Positions 52,899 to 60,877 of a DNA stretch of 64,000 bases are shown piece after piece. The stretch comes from Candidatus Delongbacteria bacterium (GTDB lineage: Bacteria > UBA4055): positions 124,001 through 188,000 of the forward strand of contig JAFGVM010000016.1 in assembly GCA_016937995.1 (NCBI GenBank), in the 5' to 3' direction. Each line of letters starts with the position of its first letter. Position 1 is the first letter of the stretch. Below the pieces are notes generated by a model. The model was not told the origin of the DNA. It saw nothing but the letters and a program-made list of their open reading frames with translations, and made no database searches. The translations under genes and the position numbers were made by a program.

Positions 52899-55769
52899 AT
52901 GAGAACATCAGACAAATTAATAATAAAAGGTGCGAACGAGCACAATTTAAAAAATATAGACCTCGAACTTGAAAAGAACAAGCTTATAGTCTTCACAGGC
53001 ATCAGCGGGTCTGGAAAATCTTCCATGGCTTTTGACACTATTTATACAGAGGGTCAGAGAAGATATGTTGAATCCTTATCAAATTATACCAAGCAGTTTC
53101 TGGGTATTATGAAAAAACCTGTAGTAGACTCTATTGAAGGGTTATCACCTGCGATATCCATTGAACAGAAGACATCATCGTCTAACCCAAGGTCAACAGT
53201 GGGGACAGTTACAGAGATCTTCGACTTTGTCAGGATGCTTTTTGCAAGAGCCGGTCATCAATACTGCTACAGTTGCGAAAATGAGGTCCATTCCAGGGCT
53301 TTAGATGAAATAATCGGTGATATCCTTAAGAGTCTTGAAGAAAATACAAAGTTCATAATAATTTCACCTTACATAGAAAGACAGAAAGGGAATTTGAAAA
53401 ATTCTCTCGATTTCTTACGGGCTGAAGGATTTTTCAGAGTAATTATAGATGAAAAAGAATATACTCTTGATGATGAGATCAATGTTGATGAGAAAAAATT
53501 TCATAAACTGTATGTTATAGTTGATAGATTAAAAAAGAGAGACGATATAAAAAGCAGGCTGGCGGAATCTGTTGAAATAGCTTTGAAGCTTTCAGGTGGT
53601 AATCTTATTATTGATGATCTTGATAAGAAAGAACAGAAGTTATACAGTGAAAAAAATTACTGTCAGAAATGTCATATCAGTTATCCTGACCTGTCCCCGA
53701 ATTCATTTTCTTTTAACACTCCGGCCGGTATGTGCAGTGATTGTCACGGGCTGGGTTTCATAAAAACTGTGGACATCAATAAACTCGTTAAATATCCAAA
53801 AAAAAGTATCTCTCAGGGTGCTATTCCTTATGTGATGGGTCAAAATATCGAATTCAAGAAGATCAGGAGTATATTTAAAGCTTATGATGTTGATTTTAAT
53901 ACTCCTGTAAATAAAATTCCTGAGAAATTGTTCAAAGCGATAATGTACGGTACTTCAAAAACACTTTCGATGGATTATGTTTCTAAAAGTTTTCAGGGTG
54001 TGATCACAACATCTTATGAAGGACTTTCAAATTTAATTGAGAGACGTTACAGAGAAACCAGTTCCAATATGGCAAGACATTACTACGAATCTTTCATGAT
54101 GGACAGCTGTTGCGTCTCTTGCGAAGGAAAAAGGCTAAAAAAAGAATCACTGGCCGTTAAAGTACACGGTCACAGTATAGACCAGATCACATCAATGGAA
54201 ATTAATAAATTAACTGAATTTGTAAAAGATCTTCCTGGTCATCTTACGGAAAAGGAAAATGAGATCATAAAGGAATTGCAGAAGGAGATGTGTGAAAGGT
54301 TGAACTTTTTGATGAATGTGGGTTTGCAATATCTGACTCTGGACAGAAATGCAAGAACGTTATCAGGAGGTGAAGCTCAGAGAATTAGGCTTGCAAGTCA
54401 GATCGCAAGTGGTCTAACAGGAGTGATCTATGTTCTTGACGAACCGAGTATAGGTCTTCATCAGAAAGACAATAAAAAATTGCTTGATAACTTGATCGAA
54501 CTCAAGAACAAAGGTAATACTGTTATCGTGGTTGAGCATGACAGAGAAACTATTGAGGCTGCTGAAACGATAGTGGACTTTGGTAAGGAAGCAGGAGTCT
54601 ACGGAGGAGATATTGTATATAGGGGAGATTATAAGAATCTTGAAAAAAACAGATCTCATACTTCCGATTATGTTTTCAGAAGGGAAAATGTAAATATTGA
54701 AAATAAAAGCAATGAAAATTCAGGTGAAATAGTTCTGTCAAAAGTTTCCACTAATAACCTGAAAGATATCAATGTAAGTTTTCCTTTGAACAAAATGACA
54801 GTTGTTACCGGTGTTTCCGGTGCGGGTAAAAGTAGCCTCGTGATGGATACACTCTATCCTGCATTAAAGTCTATGGCAAAGAACAAAGAAGATCTCAAAG
54901 ATCCTGCCTCAAAGATAGAAGCGAACTACAATGATATATATATCAAAGATACTTTCGGAAAAAAATTCAATGATTTTGAAGTCAGATTGATAAAGATCGA
55001 TCAAAATCCTATAGGCAGAACCCCAAGGTCAAATCCGGTTACATATATTGGTGCTTTTGATACTATCAGAGAGATCATGGCTAAATCAAAGCTTGCAAGG
55101 ATGAGAGGTTATACAAAATCACGTTTCAGTTTCAATGTGAAAGGTGGTCGCTGTGAAAAATGCCAGGGTAGCGGTGTGATCAAAATTGAGATGCATTTCC
55201 TTGCGGATGTTTATGTAGAGTGTGATGTTTGTAACGGTAAGCGCTATAATTCCGAGACATTGGAAGTAACTTTTAAAGATAAAAATATTAACGAAATTTT
55301 GAACCTAGATGTTCAGGAAGCTTATGAATTGTTTAAGAATATACCTGCTTTAAAAAATAAACTTGGAACTTTAATGTCTGTGGGGATGGGATATGTTAAA
55401 CTTGGTCAACCTTCGACTACATTGTCCGGTGGGGAAGCACAGAGGATAAAACTTGCTAAAGAACTTTCCAGAGCAAAGATACAGGGAACTGTATATATTT
55501 TAGATGAACCAACAACAGGTTTGCACTTTTTAGATATTCAGCATCTTCTTAATGTTCTAAAAGAACTCAGAGATTCTGGTAGTACAGTTATCATCATTGA
55601 GCATAATCTTGATGTGATCGTTAATTGTGATCATGTAATAGATCTTGGTCCTGATGGCGGGCCTACCGGTGGAAAACTTGTATTTCAGGGAAGTGTTGAG
55701 GAGATCGCTAAATCTAAAAAAGGTTACACTGCTAAAGAGGTCAGGAAGGAATTGAAAGCGAGAGGATAG
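52899..55769 (+). CDS. uvrA: Excinuclease ABC subunit A
   Basis: Damage-recognition ATPase of nucleotide excision repair, 956 residues. Walker A motifs GISGSGKSS (34-42) and TGVSGAGKSS in the second half. ABC signatures LSGGEAQRIRLASQI and LSGGEAQRIKLAKEL. Zinc modules CQKC ... CSDC and CEKCQGSG ... CDVCNGKRY. Walker B VYVLDEPSIGLH and VYILDEPTTGLH. GTG 52887 is an alternative start four codons upstream; ATG 52899 matches the usual short N-terminus before IKGANEHNLKNI. It stands as a single gene, and a repeat follows its stop. Confidence 0.96.
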   Translation: MRTSDKLIIKGANEHNLKNIDLELEKNKLIVFTGISGSGKSSMAFDTIYTEGQRRYVESLSNYTKQFLGIMKKPVVDSIEGLSPAISIEQKTSSSNPRSTVGTVTEIFDFVRMLFARAGHQYCYSCENEVHSRALDEIIGDILKSLEENTKFIIISPYIERQKGNLKNSLDFLRAEGFFRVIIDEKEYTLDDEINVDEKKFHKLYVIVDRLKKRDDIKSRLAESVEIALKLSGGNLIIDDLDKKEQKLYSEKNYCQKCHISYPDLSPNSFSFNTPAGMCSDCHGLGFIKTVDINKLVKYPKKSISQGAIPYVMGQNIEFKKIRSIFKAYDVDFNTPVNKIPEKLFKAIMYGTSKTLSMDYVSKSFQGVITTSYEGLSNLIERRYRETSSNMARHYYESFMMDSCCVSCEGKRLKKESLAVKVHGHSIDQITSMEINKLTEFVKDLPGHLTEKENEIIKELQKEMCERLNFLMNVGLQYLTLDRNARTLSGGEAQRIRLASQIASGLTGVIYVLDEPSIGLHQKDNKKLLDNLIELKNKGNTVIVVEHDRETIEAAETIVDFGKEAGVYGGDIVYRGDYKNLEKNRSHTSDYVFRRENVNIENKSNENSGEIVLSKVSTNNLKDINVSFPLNKMTVVTGVSGAGKSSLVMDTLYPALKSMAKNKEDLKDPASKIEANYNDIYIKDTFGKKFNDFEVRLIKIDQNPIGRTPRSNPVTYIGAFDTIREIMAKSKLARMRGYTKSRFSFNVKGGRCEKCQGSGVIKIEMHFLADVYVECDVCNGKRYNSETLEVTFKDKNINEILNLDVQEAYELFKNIPALKNKLGTLMSVGMGYVKLGQPSTTLSGGEAQRIKLAKELSRAKIQGTVYILDEPTTGLHFLDIQHLLNVLKELRDSGSTVIIIEHNLDVIVNCDHVIDLGPDGGPTGGKLVFQGSVEEIAKSKKGYTAKEVRKELKARG

Positions 55770-55774
55770 GAAGT

Positions 55775-55850
55775 TACACTGAGCGGAGTCGAAGTGTTAG
55801 ATTATTTTAGTCGTAGCCGGAAGTACGTTACGAAGGAATGCGTTCATCAT
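55775..55850. repeat. Intergenic palindromic repeat after uvrA
   Basis: ACACT (55776-55780) and AGTGT (55793-55797) flank GAGCGGAGTCGA, a short dyad of a kind seen dispersed in many genomes (from memory). A second stem TCGTA/TACGA lies at 55811-55833. The 12-mer AGGAATGCGTTC at 55834-55845 recurs at 59407-59418, linking this repeat to the hairpin island. Confidence 0.5.
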
Positions 55851-55878
55851 TAAGTTGGAAGTTTAATAGGAGAAATTT

Positions 55879-56832
55879 ATGTCACAATTTCACAGATTGG
55901 TCTATATCGATAAAATGATCAAAGAGTTCGGTCAAGTTACAAAAAAACAAGTCATCGATGAATTCCAGGTAAAAATTGGTACAGTAAAAAATGATTTCAG
56001 ATACATGAAATTTGAAGTAAACTCTCCGATTGTATATTCTAGAAAGAAAAAGGCTTATCATTATAAAGATGACGGATTTGAACTATTCTCATTTAGACAA
56101 GAGAAGATCTTTCTCTTCTTTGTTTTGTTGAAGCAATTACTTCACCACGAAACATTAATGCCACTTGATCCTACAAATATACTCGAACTGATAAAAAGGG
56201 ATGTCGATCCTGAATATTTAAAACTCGAGACAAAAATAAGTTATGAGCTTTCAGAATTTGAATATCCTGATATGGAAAAGTTTGCAAGAATAGTCGGTTC
56301 GATGCTCAGGAAGTTCACTCTCAACATAAAATATCTCGGTGCTAAAGGTAAAAAGTCATCTAGGGCAATTGAACCTTTCCATATTTTCTATTATCAGGGA
56401 AAGTGGTATGTATTAGCTCATTGCAGAAAGAAAGATGAATTAAGAATGTTCTTATTGTCAAGAATAGTAAAGATCGATGATAAGAACTCAGAAAAATTCA
56501 GTTGTAAAAGATATAAAGCTAAAGAGCTAAGAGATTTCTTGAATGACAGTTTTGGTATAGCACGGGGAAAAGAAGCAGATACCGCAGTAATAAGATTTTA
56601 TGAACCTGTAATGTACCATATTAGAGATCAAAGGTGGCACAAGGATCAAAAAGTTAAAGTTGTAGACAATGATAAAGAAAAATATATTCAATTCACTCTT
56701 CCGGTTGCAAAATATGAAGAATTAGTCGGCAGAGTTCTCCGCTTCTCCCCCGATGCTGAGATCATTGCACCTCAAGCGATGAGAGAAATGTGGCTTTCAA
56801 AACTAAAACTATCTCTAAACAAGTATAATTAA
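55879..56832 (+). CDS. WYL-domain transcriptional regulator
   Basis: 317 residues. The N-terminal 60 residues form a winged helix-turn-helix (ITKKQVIDEFQV-type; here VTKKQVIDEFQVKIGTVKNDFRYM). A helical middle leads to a WYL domain at about 140-215 (SRAIEPFHIFYYQGKWYVLAHC ... FLLSRIVKI), which in other proteins senses nucleotide or nucleic-acid ligands. A WCX-like C-terminal part follows. Such regulators often control phage-defence or DNA-damage genes. TAGGAGAAA precedes the ATG. The operator-like array starts nine bases after its stop codon. Confidence 0.9.
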   Translation: MSQFHRLVYIDKMIKEFGQVTKKQVIDEFQVKIGTVKNDFRYMKFEVNSPIVYSRKKKAYHYKDDGFELFSFRQEKIFLFFVLLKQLLHHETLMPLDPTNILELIKRDVDPEYLKLETKISYELSEFEYPDMEKFARIVGSMLRKFTLNIKYLGAKGKKSSRAIEPFHIFYYQGKWYVLAHCRKKDELRMFLLSRIVKIDDKNSEKFSCKRYKAKELRDFLNDSFGIARGKEADTAVIRFYEPVMYHIRDQRWHKDQKVKVVDNDKEKYIQFTLPVAKYEELVGRVLRFSPDAEIIAPQAMREMWLSKLKLSLNKYN

Positions 56833-56840
56833 TTCATTAT

Positions 56841-56971
56841 TTTATACATATCCTAAGTTTATGTATAAAATATAGATATAATCCGGGTTATCTCTGCAGT
56901 TTTTACCATTGACATCGTATGTTTTTTTGCTTAAGTTGAATATGTATAAATAATTCGACAATTTATACATA
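56841..56971. promoter_or_regulatory. Array of decamer inverted repeats, probable operator before fic
   Basis: The decamer TTTATACATA occurs at 56841-56850 and 56962-56971, and its exact complement TATGTATAAA at 56860-56869 and 56941-56950. The pairs have 9- and 11-base spacers. Degenerate copies (CATGTATAGA at 56981, ATGTACAAAA after it) continue toward the fic start. The array fills most of the 184-base gap. A TATAAT lies within it at about 56877. This is a strong candidate binding site for the WYL regulator or for Fic's own winged helix. Confidence 0.75.
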
Positions 56972-57016
56972 TCATTAAAACATGTATAGAAATGTACAAA
57001 ATATATAGGTGTCAAA

Positions 57017-58093
57017 ATGAATTTCGAATTAAAACCATTACCCGTATTGGGTGTTGATCTGGAAACAAAGAATATTTTAAAAAAATGCGCAACAGCAAAT
57101 CGTTACCTGGCTGAGCTGAAAGGAATATCCGGTACTATTCCAAACCAGCAGATATTGATAAATACATTATCAATACAGGAAGCAAAAGACAGCTCTGAGA
57201 TCGAAAATATCATTACAACTCATGACGAACTTTTTAAAACAGAACTGTTCCCTGCTGCAAAATTTATCAATCCGGCGGCAAAAGAAGTATCTGATTATGT
57301 TTCTGCATTAAGAAAAGGTTACGAACTTGTAAAACAGAACGATCTTCTGACTACAAATAATATAATCGATATACAGTCGGCACTGGAAAGGAATAATTCA
57401 GGAATAAGAAAATTACCCGGAACTGTTCTGAAAAATGAAAAAACCGGTGAAATAATATATACTCCCCCTCAGAATTATTATGATGTTATCAAATTGCTGG
57501 ATAATCTTGTAAGATTTATCAATGATGATGAATTATTGCATGTTGATGATCTTATAAAAATGGCTCTAATCCATTATCAGTTTGAAAGTATTCATCCTTT
57601 TTATGACGGTAACGGTAGAACCGGGAGAATAATAAATGTTCTTTATCTTGTGCTGAAAAATATGCTGGATATTCCGGTCTTGTATTTAAGTAGGTATATT
57701 GTGCAAAATAAAAAAGAATATTACAGTTTGTTACAGGAAGTCAGGGATAAAGATAATTGGGAATCCTGGATACTTTTTATGCTTGATGCAATTGAAAATA
57801 CATCAAAACAAACTATCACGAAAATACAGGAAATAAATGAAGCATTAATGTCATATAAACATCAGATAAGAGCTAAATATAAATTTTACAGTCAGGATTT
57901 GATAAACAATCTATTTTTTCATCCATATACAAAGATTGAATTCATACAGAAATCACTTAAAATAACAAGACTAACTGCAACAAAATACCTAGATGAGCTG
58001 ACAAAAGGTGGTTTTTTAAATAAAGAAAAAATCGGAAGATCCAATTACTACATTAACATAGCACTTTTTAGAATTTTGAGCAATAATATTTAA
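57017..58093 (+). CDS. Class II Fic-domain protein (AMPylator-type) with C-terminal winged helix
   Basis: 358 residues. A Fic_N region carries the inhibitory motif (S/T)xxxE(G/N) as SSEIEN (59-64), marking class II, where the glutamate blocks ATP binding. The core HPFYDGNGRTGR begins at His193 with all catalytic residues intact, so it should transfer AMP or a related group to protein hydroxyls. The last 70 residues form a winged helix (ITRLTATKYLDELTKGGFLNKE), typical of Fic proteins that repress their own gene. AGGTG precedes the ATG. Target proteins are unknown. Confidence 0.92.
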   Translation: MNFELKPLPVLGVDLETKNILKKCATANRYLAELKGISGTIPNQQILINTLSIQEAKDSSEIENIITTHDELFKTELFPAAKFINPAAKEVSDYVSALRKGYELVKQNDLLTTNNIIDIQSALERNNSGIRKLPGTVLKNEKTGEIIYTPPQNYYDVIKLLDNLVRFINDDELLHVDDLIKMALIHYQFESIHPFYDGNGRTGRIINVLYLVLKNMLDIPVLYLSRYIVQNKKEYYSLLQEVRDKDNWESWILFMLDAIENTSKQTITKIQEINEALMSYKHQIRAKYKFYSQDLINNLFFHPYTKIEFIQKSLKITRLTATKYLDELTKGGFLNKEKIGRSNYYINIALFRILSNNI

Positions 58094-58135
58094 TTTCCCC
58101 TCCCTAAAATTAAAAATAATTAAGCAAAGAAATTC

Positions 58136-58222
58136 AATGAAGGTTGATTTTATTAAGAAGGAGCTAAGAGCAACTAAGTGACTTTGAGAATAAAATTAGC
58201 CTGACGAAGAAGTTCGAAGTTT
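58136..58222. repeat. Imperfect inverted repeat after fic
   Basis: ATTTTATTAA (about 58147) is answered by AATAAAATTAG (about 58189), with TGAAGG and its rough complement further out. Interior pieces GGAGCTAAG and TAAGTGACTTTGA recall GGAGTTTAG and TAGTGACCTGA at 37106-37121. This may be a second, diverged copy of the 37059-37175 element. Confidence 0.35.
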
Positions 58223-58300
58223 AATTTTTTTTTACTGGTCAAATTTAATACCCCCTAACAGTATTACATTACAGATGTGAATGCTTAAATAGGAGGTATC

Positions 58301-58606
58301 GTGAAAATCCCAAATAAAATAAACTGCAAGAAATGCAATACAACATTAGCAACTTCCGGGTATGTAGGTAGAGACATTACAGGTAGATATGTTAGATGTA
58401 TTACCTGCGATAAAGAATTGAAAAGAGGATACTTTTCCTTTGGTCTCTTAGGAGGTTACGCAAAAGTTTACACTATTCATATGGCCGATTTCCAGGTAAA
58501 GATCGTATGCGAGAAGTGTTTTAAGAGAATAAACAAATCAGGCATTAAATGCTACAATTGCGAAGTAGGGGTCGATTCCCATTCGACCCCAATTAGCAGA
58601 ACATGA
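58301..58606 (+). CDS. Small double zinc-ribbon protein
   Basis: 101 residues with four CxxC pairs (CKKC, CITC, CEKC, CYNC), enough for two zinc ribbons. Between them lies a Gly/Aro-rich stretch (YFSFGLLGGYAKVY). The start is GTG 58301, chosen because a full AGGAGGT lies six bases before it. I do not recognise a named family. The last codons run through a perfect hairpin (58568-58590), suggesting that the present C-terminus was extended by insertion of that sequence. Confidence 0.7.
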   Translation: MKIPNKINCKKCNTTLATSGYVGRDITGRYVRCITCDKELKRGYFSFGLLGGYAKVYTIHMADFQVKIVCEKCFKRINKSGIKCYNCEVGVDSHSTPISRT

Positions 58607-58634
58607 TCTTGAACAAGGGGTTTCAACCCCTTGT
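58568..58634. repeat. Two consecutive perfect hairpins at and after the end of the zinc-ribbon gene
   Basis: GGGGTCGA (58568-58575) pairs with TCGACCCC (58583-58590), and ACAAGGGG (58613-58620) with CCCCTTGT (58627-58634). Neither is followed by a T run. Confidence 0.75.
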
Positions 58635-58666
58635 ATGCAGTTAAATAAACAAAAGGAGATAGAACA

Positions 58667-59002
58667 ATGTGCAAAGAAAATTTGAGCAAAATACTCAGTA
58701 CACTGAAACCACTAAAAGAAGAACTTGAGCATGCTGTCAATAAAGTAACACTTCTTTTTTCAGAATTCGATTCAATTGATTTCGATGCTGAAGAAGAAAA
58801 AGAAGAGATCGAAGAAGCAATTGAGAATATAGAGAATGTTATGGATTCAATTACAAGAGATGAAGGAAAACAAACCATGCTGAAAGAGATCGATGCTTAT
58901 AAGAAGAAAATAGAAGGATTGGATGCTTCGGAACAAATTGTAAAAGAGATCCAGGATTTATTTGAAGAGATCAAATCAAAAGCGGAAGAATTGGATTTTT
59001 AA
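58667..59002 (+). CDS. Small acidic coiled-coil protein of unknown function
   Basis: 111 residues, almost entirely helical with heptad-like spacing, very acidic in the middle (AEEEKEEIEEAIENIENV). AAAGGAGAT stands before the ATG. No family recognised. It is one of a run of tiny genes, each with its own strong ribosome site and separated by hairpins. Probably cytoplasmic, with self- or partner-binding through the coil. Confidence 0.65.
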   Translation: MCKENLSKILSTLKPLKEELEHAVNKVTLLFSEFDSIDFDAEEEKEEIEEAIENIENVMDSITRDEGKQTMLKEIDAYKKKIEGLDASEQIVKEIQDLFEEIKSKAEELDF

Positions 59003-59014
59003 AAACAGTGCCAG

Positions 59015-59136
59015 TGATTAGTTGAAGCCAACTAATCATAAATGTAGGTCACTAACAATCTGTCATTATCGGACTTGATCCGGTAATCCATAGAGAAACA
59101 TAAAAAATGGATCTCCGTGTCAAGCACGAAGATGAC
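59015..59136. repeat. Perfect 10-bp hairpin followed by a 75-base palindromic element
   Basis: TGATTAGTTG (59015-59024) pairs perfectly with CAACTAATCA (59029-59038). At 59062-59136 GTCAT...ATGAC and ATCCAT...ATGGAT form outer inverted arms, and each half folds alone (ATTATCGGA/TCCGGTAAT; ATCTCCGTG/CACGAAGAT). This resembles the small dispersed palindromic elements common in many bacterial genomes. Confidence 0.7.
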
Positions 59137-59159
59137 AAACAATAATAAGGAGAAGAATA

Positions 59160-59384
59160 ATGGCAAATGAAAAAGAAAAACTGTATTACCAGGCAGTACA
59201 AAAATGGGCTGAAAAGTCGGGTGAACTGGCTAAATGTCAAAGCAAAAACATGAAATGGTTTCTTGCTCCGCCTGTCATACAATGGATTACACCAAGTTAT
59301 GAAAGTGATATTGAGAGGTTAGAGAAAGAAGTTGGAAAGCTTGAAAAGGAAATGGATGAATTGGAAGTAGAAGCAGAAATTTAA
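59160..59384 (+). CDS. Small coiled-coil protein of unknown function
   Basis: 74 residues. A charged N-terminal helix, a short aromatic/proline segment (MKWFLAPPVIQWITPSY) and a C-terminal acidic coil (IERLEKEVGKLEKEMDELEVE). AAGGAG precedes the ATG. I do not recognise it. The aromatic patch could touch the membrane. Confidence 0.6.
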   Translation: MANEKEKLYYQAVQKWAEKSGELAKCQSKNMKWFLAPPVIQWITPSYESDIERLEKEVGKLEKEMDELEVEAEI

Positions 59385-59395
59385 GGCATTGGCTC

Positions 59396-59468
59396 GTAGG
59401 GAACGCAGGAATGCGTTCCTCTACCAATAACACACGAAAATCGAAGGGGACGATTTCTTATCGTCCCC
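59396..59468. repeat. Two hairpins between small genes
   Basis: GTAGGGAACGCA (59396-59407) pairs with TGCGTTCCTCTAC (59412-59424, one bulge), and GGGGACGAT (59446-59454) with ATCGTCCCC (59460-59468). The 12-mer AGGAATGCGTTC inside the first also occurs after uvrA at 55834. Confidence 0.75.
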
Positions 59469-59496
59469 AAAAACAAAATAATAAAGGAGTAAAACC

Positions 59497-59706
59497 ATGT
59501 TAAAAACAATAGCATCAGTTCTCGCTGGTATAGGAATAGGAGTTGCCCTGGCAGCATGGGCAGAAACGATGGATGATGATGTTTCAATCGATTCGCTGGA
59601 TCTTGACATTGATGATCAGGATACTGATTTGAAGGATGATACAACTGTAACAGAAAAAGAGGACAATGAAGCACTCGATGACCTCGCAACGGAGAATGCT
59701 TCGTAA
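59497..59706 (+). CDS. Small protein with one hydrophobic helix and an acidic tail
   Basis: 69 residues: an N-terminal hydrophobic helix (about 3-22, Gly/Ala-rich, possible membrane anchor or signal) and an extremely Asp/Glu-rich tail. AAAGGAG lies before the ATG and a strong terminator follows, which support a real gene. Function unknown. Confidence 0.6.
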   Translation: MLKTIASVLAGIGIGVALAAWAETMDDDVSIDSLDLDIDDQDTDLKDDTTVTEKEDNEALDDLATENAS

Positions 59707-59710
59707 TCGT

Positions 59711-59738
59711 AAGGGCTCAACATCTTGAGCCCTTTTTC
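59711..59738 (+). terminator. Rho-independent terminator ending the microgene run
   Basis: AGGGCTCAA and TTGAGCCCT pair across a CATC loop and run into TTTTT. Confidence 0.9.
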
Positions 59739-59809
59739 AACTCGTAAAGATAATGATATTGAATAGTTCTTTGAGGAAATAAAGAAAACCGATTAAGAGA
59801 GGAGGAAAA

Positions 59810-60145
59810 ATGCTAAAATTAAGAGTATTAACAACTTGTGCTGCTATATTATCGTTACTGATACTAGCCAGTATTAGTATAGCTCTTATTATCCATGCAA
59901 CAACAGGATATACAGACATAGATATGCTTGAAAAAGAAGCACCCGTATTTTTAACTGAGAGAGGATATAAGATCATTTCTTATGATGGATATCAAGGAAA
60001 AATATTTCATGGTGGTTTTGTATGGTATCAGGTAAGAGATAAAGATAATTATCTCTATGTATTAGCCGTTGGTGAATGGAATGACCGATTTATGATATAT
60101 AACCAAAGATGTCTGAACGCATTACCATTAAAATCAAACTTATAA
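59810..60145 (+). CDS. Small membrane-anchored protein of unknown function
   Basis: 111 residues with one N-terminal transmembrane helix (about 8-30) and an outside or periplasmic domain rich in Tyr and Gly (YDGYQGKIFHGGFVWYQVRDKD). GAGAGGAGG precedes the ATG. The compact beta-rich domain is not recognised. The DnaB-like gene starts 14 bases later with its own ribosome site, so they are probably co-transcribed. Confidence 0.65.
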   Translation: MLKLRVLTTCAAILSLLILASISIALIIHATTGYTDIDMLEKEAPVFLTERGYKIISYDGYQGKIFHGGFVWYQVRDKDNYLYVLAVGEWNDRFMIYNQRCLNALPLKSNL

Positions 60146-60159
60146 AAAAAAGGAGTATT

Positions 60160-60852
60160 ATGAAATATAAATGTGGATTAGAAATTTTGGATAAAAATAT
60201 AAATGGTTTTACAACCAGTGAAATGATCGTCTTCGGAGCTAGACCAGGACATGGTAATATATTCCTTCTACTTTCAGTAGTCAGAGGTATTTACAATAAT
60301 GCTGAAAATAAACCTAAGATCATGGTTCTGACAAATAGACAACAGGATAAATTCCCTGCAAACAAAGGAGATAAGAAGATTTTTAATATCGTTTACGATC
60401 AGTCACAGGATCTAAAAAGTTTCTTTGAGCAACTTTACAAGGTGATTGAATTATCGAAACCGGAGATAATTGTTTTTGATATTAATTCTTTATACTTTAA
60501 CAGGAGCAAAGATTTTTACAGAAAATTGAAAAAGATCACTCTCGAAAACGATACTATGATTATAATTAATTCGTTATTGAAAAGAAAAGCAGATCAGAGA
60601 GTATATAGGCAACTTCAAGTGTCTGATCTTGAAGCTTCAAATGTGGTAGATGAAATAGCTGATAAAGTTGTTTTAATGTTCAGACCTGAGGTTTATGGGA
60701 TCATGGATTGTAATGGTAGAAAGCAAAAAGGATTAGCTGACCTTGTCATATTCATGAACGATAACATCTATACTAATATTTTCCTTAATTTTGACGAAAA
60801 TAAGAAAATATTCGATGAGAACTTGAAGAATCGGGGATATTATTATTTGTAA
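60160..60852 (+). CDS. DnaB-C-like RecA-fold protein with a degenerate Walker A
   Basis: 230 residues that follow the plan of the replicative helicase DnaB's C-terminal ATPase but lack the N-terminal half. GARPGHGNIF (26-35) stands where DnaB has GARPSMGKT, so the catalytic Lys and Thr are gone. EIIVFDINSLYF replaces the Walker B strand. LQVSDLEASNVVDEIADKVVLMFRPE matches DnaB's SDLReSgaIEqdAD region ending in an Arg-containing strand. The last part (LADLVIFMNDN) parallels the KqRnG strand. It probably does not hydrolyse ATP. ATG 60160 has AGGAG upstream; the longer frame from 60109 would overlap the preceding gene. Confidence 0.65.
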   Translation: MKYKCGLEILDKNINGFTTSEMIVFGARPGHGNIFLLLSVVRGIYNNAENKPKIMVLTNRQQDKFPANKGDKKIFNIVYDQSQDLKSFFEQLYKVIELSKPEIIVFDINSLYFNRSKDFYRKLKKITLENDTMIIINSLLKRKADQRVYRQLQVSDLEASNVVDEIADKVVLMFRPEVYGIMDCNGRKQKGLADLVIFMNDNIYTNIFLNFDENKKIFDENLKNRGYYYL

Positions 60853-60877
60853 AGGCAGGTTCTACTGCCTTTTTTTA
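60851..60877 (+). terminator. Rho-independent terminator after the DnaB-like gene
   Basis: AAAGGCAG and CTGCCTTT pair around GTTCTA and run into T's. It begins within the stop codon of the gene. Confidence 0.88.

Noticed and set aside
58568-59468. Integron-like cassette array
   Set aside because: Small genes with intervening palindromes suggested it, but the hairpins differ from each other, attC consensus ends are not seen, and no integron integrase is nearby; the Xer genes are ordinary XerC/XerD.
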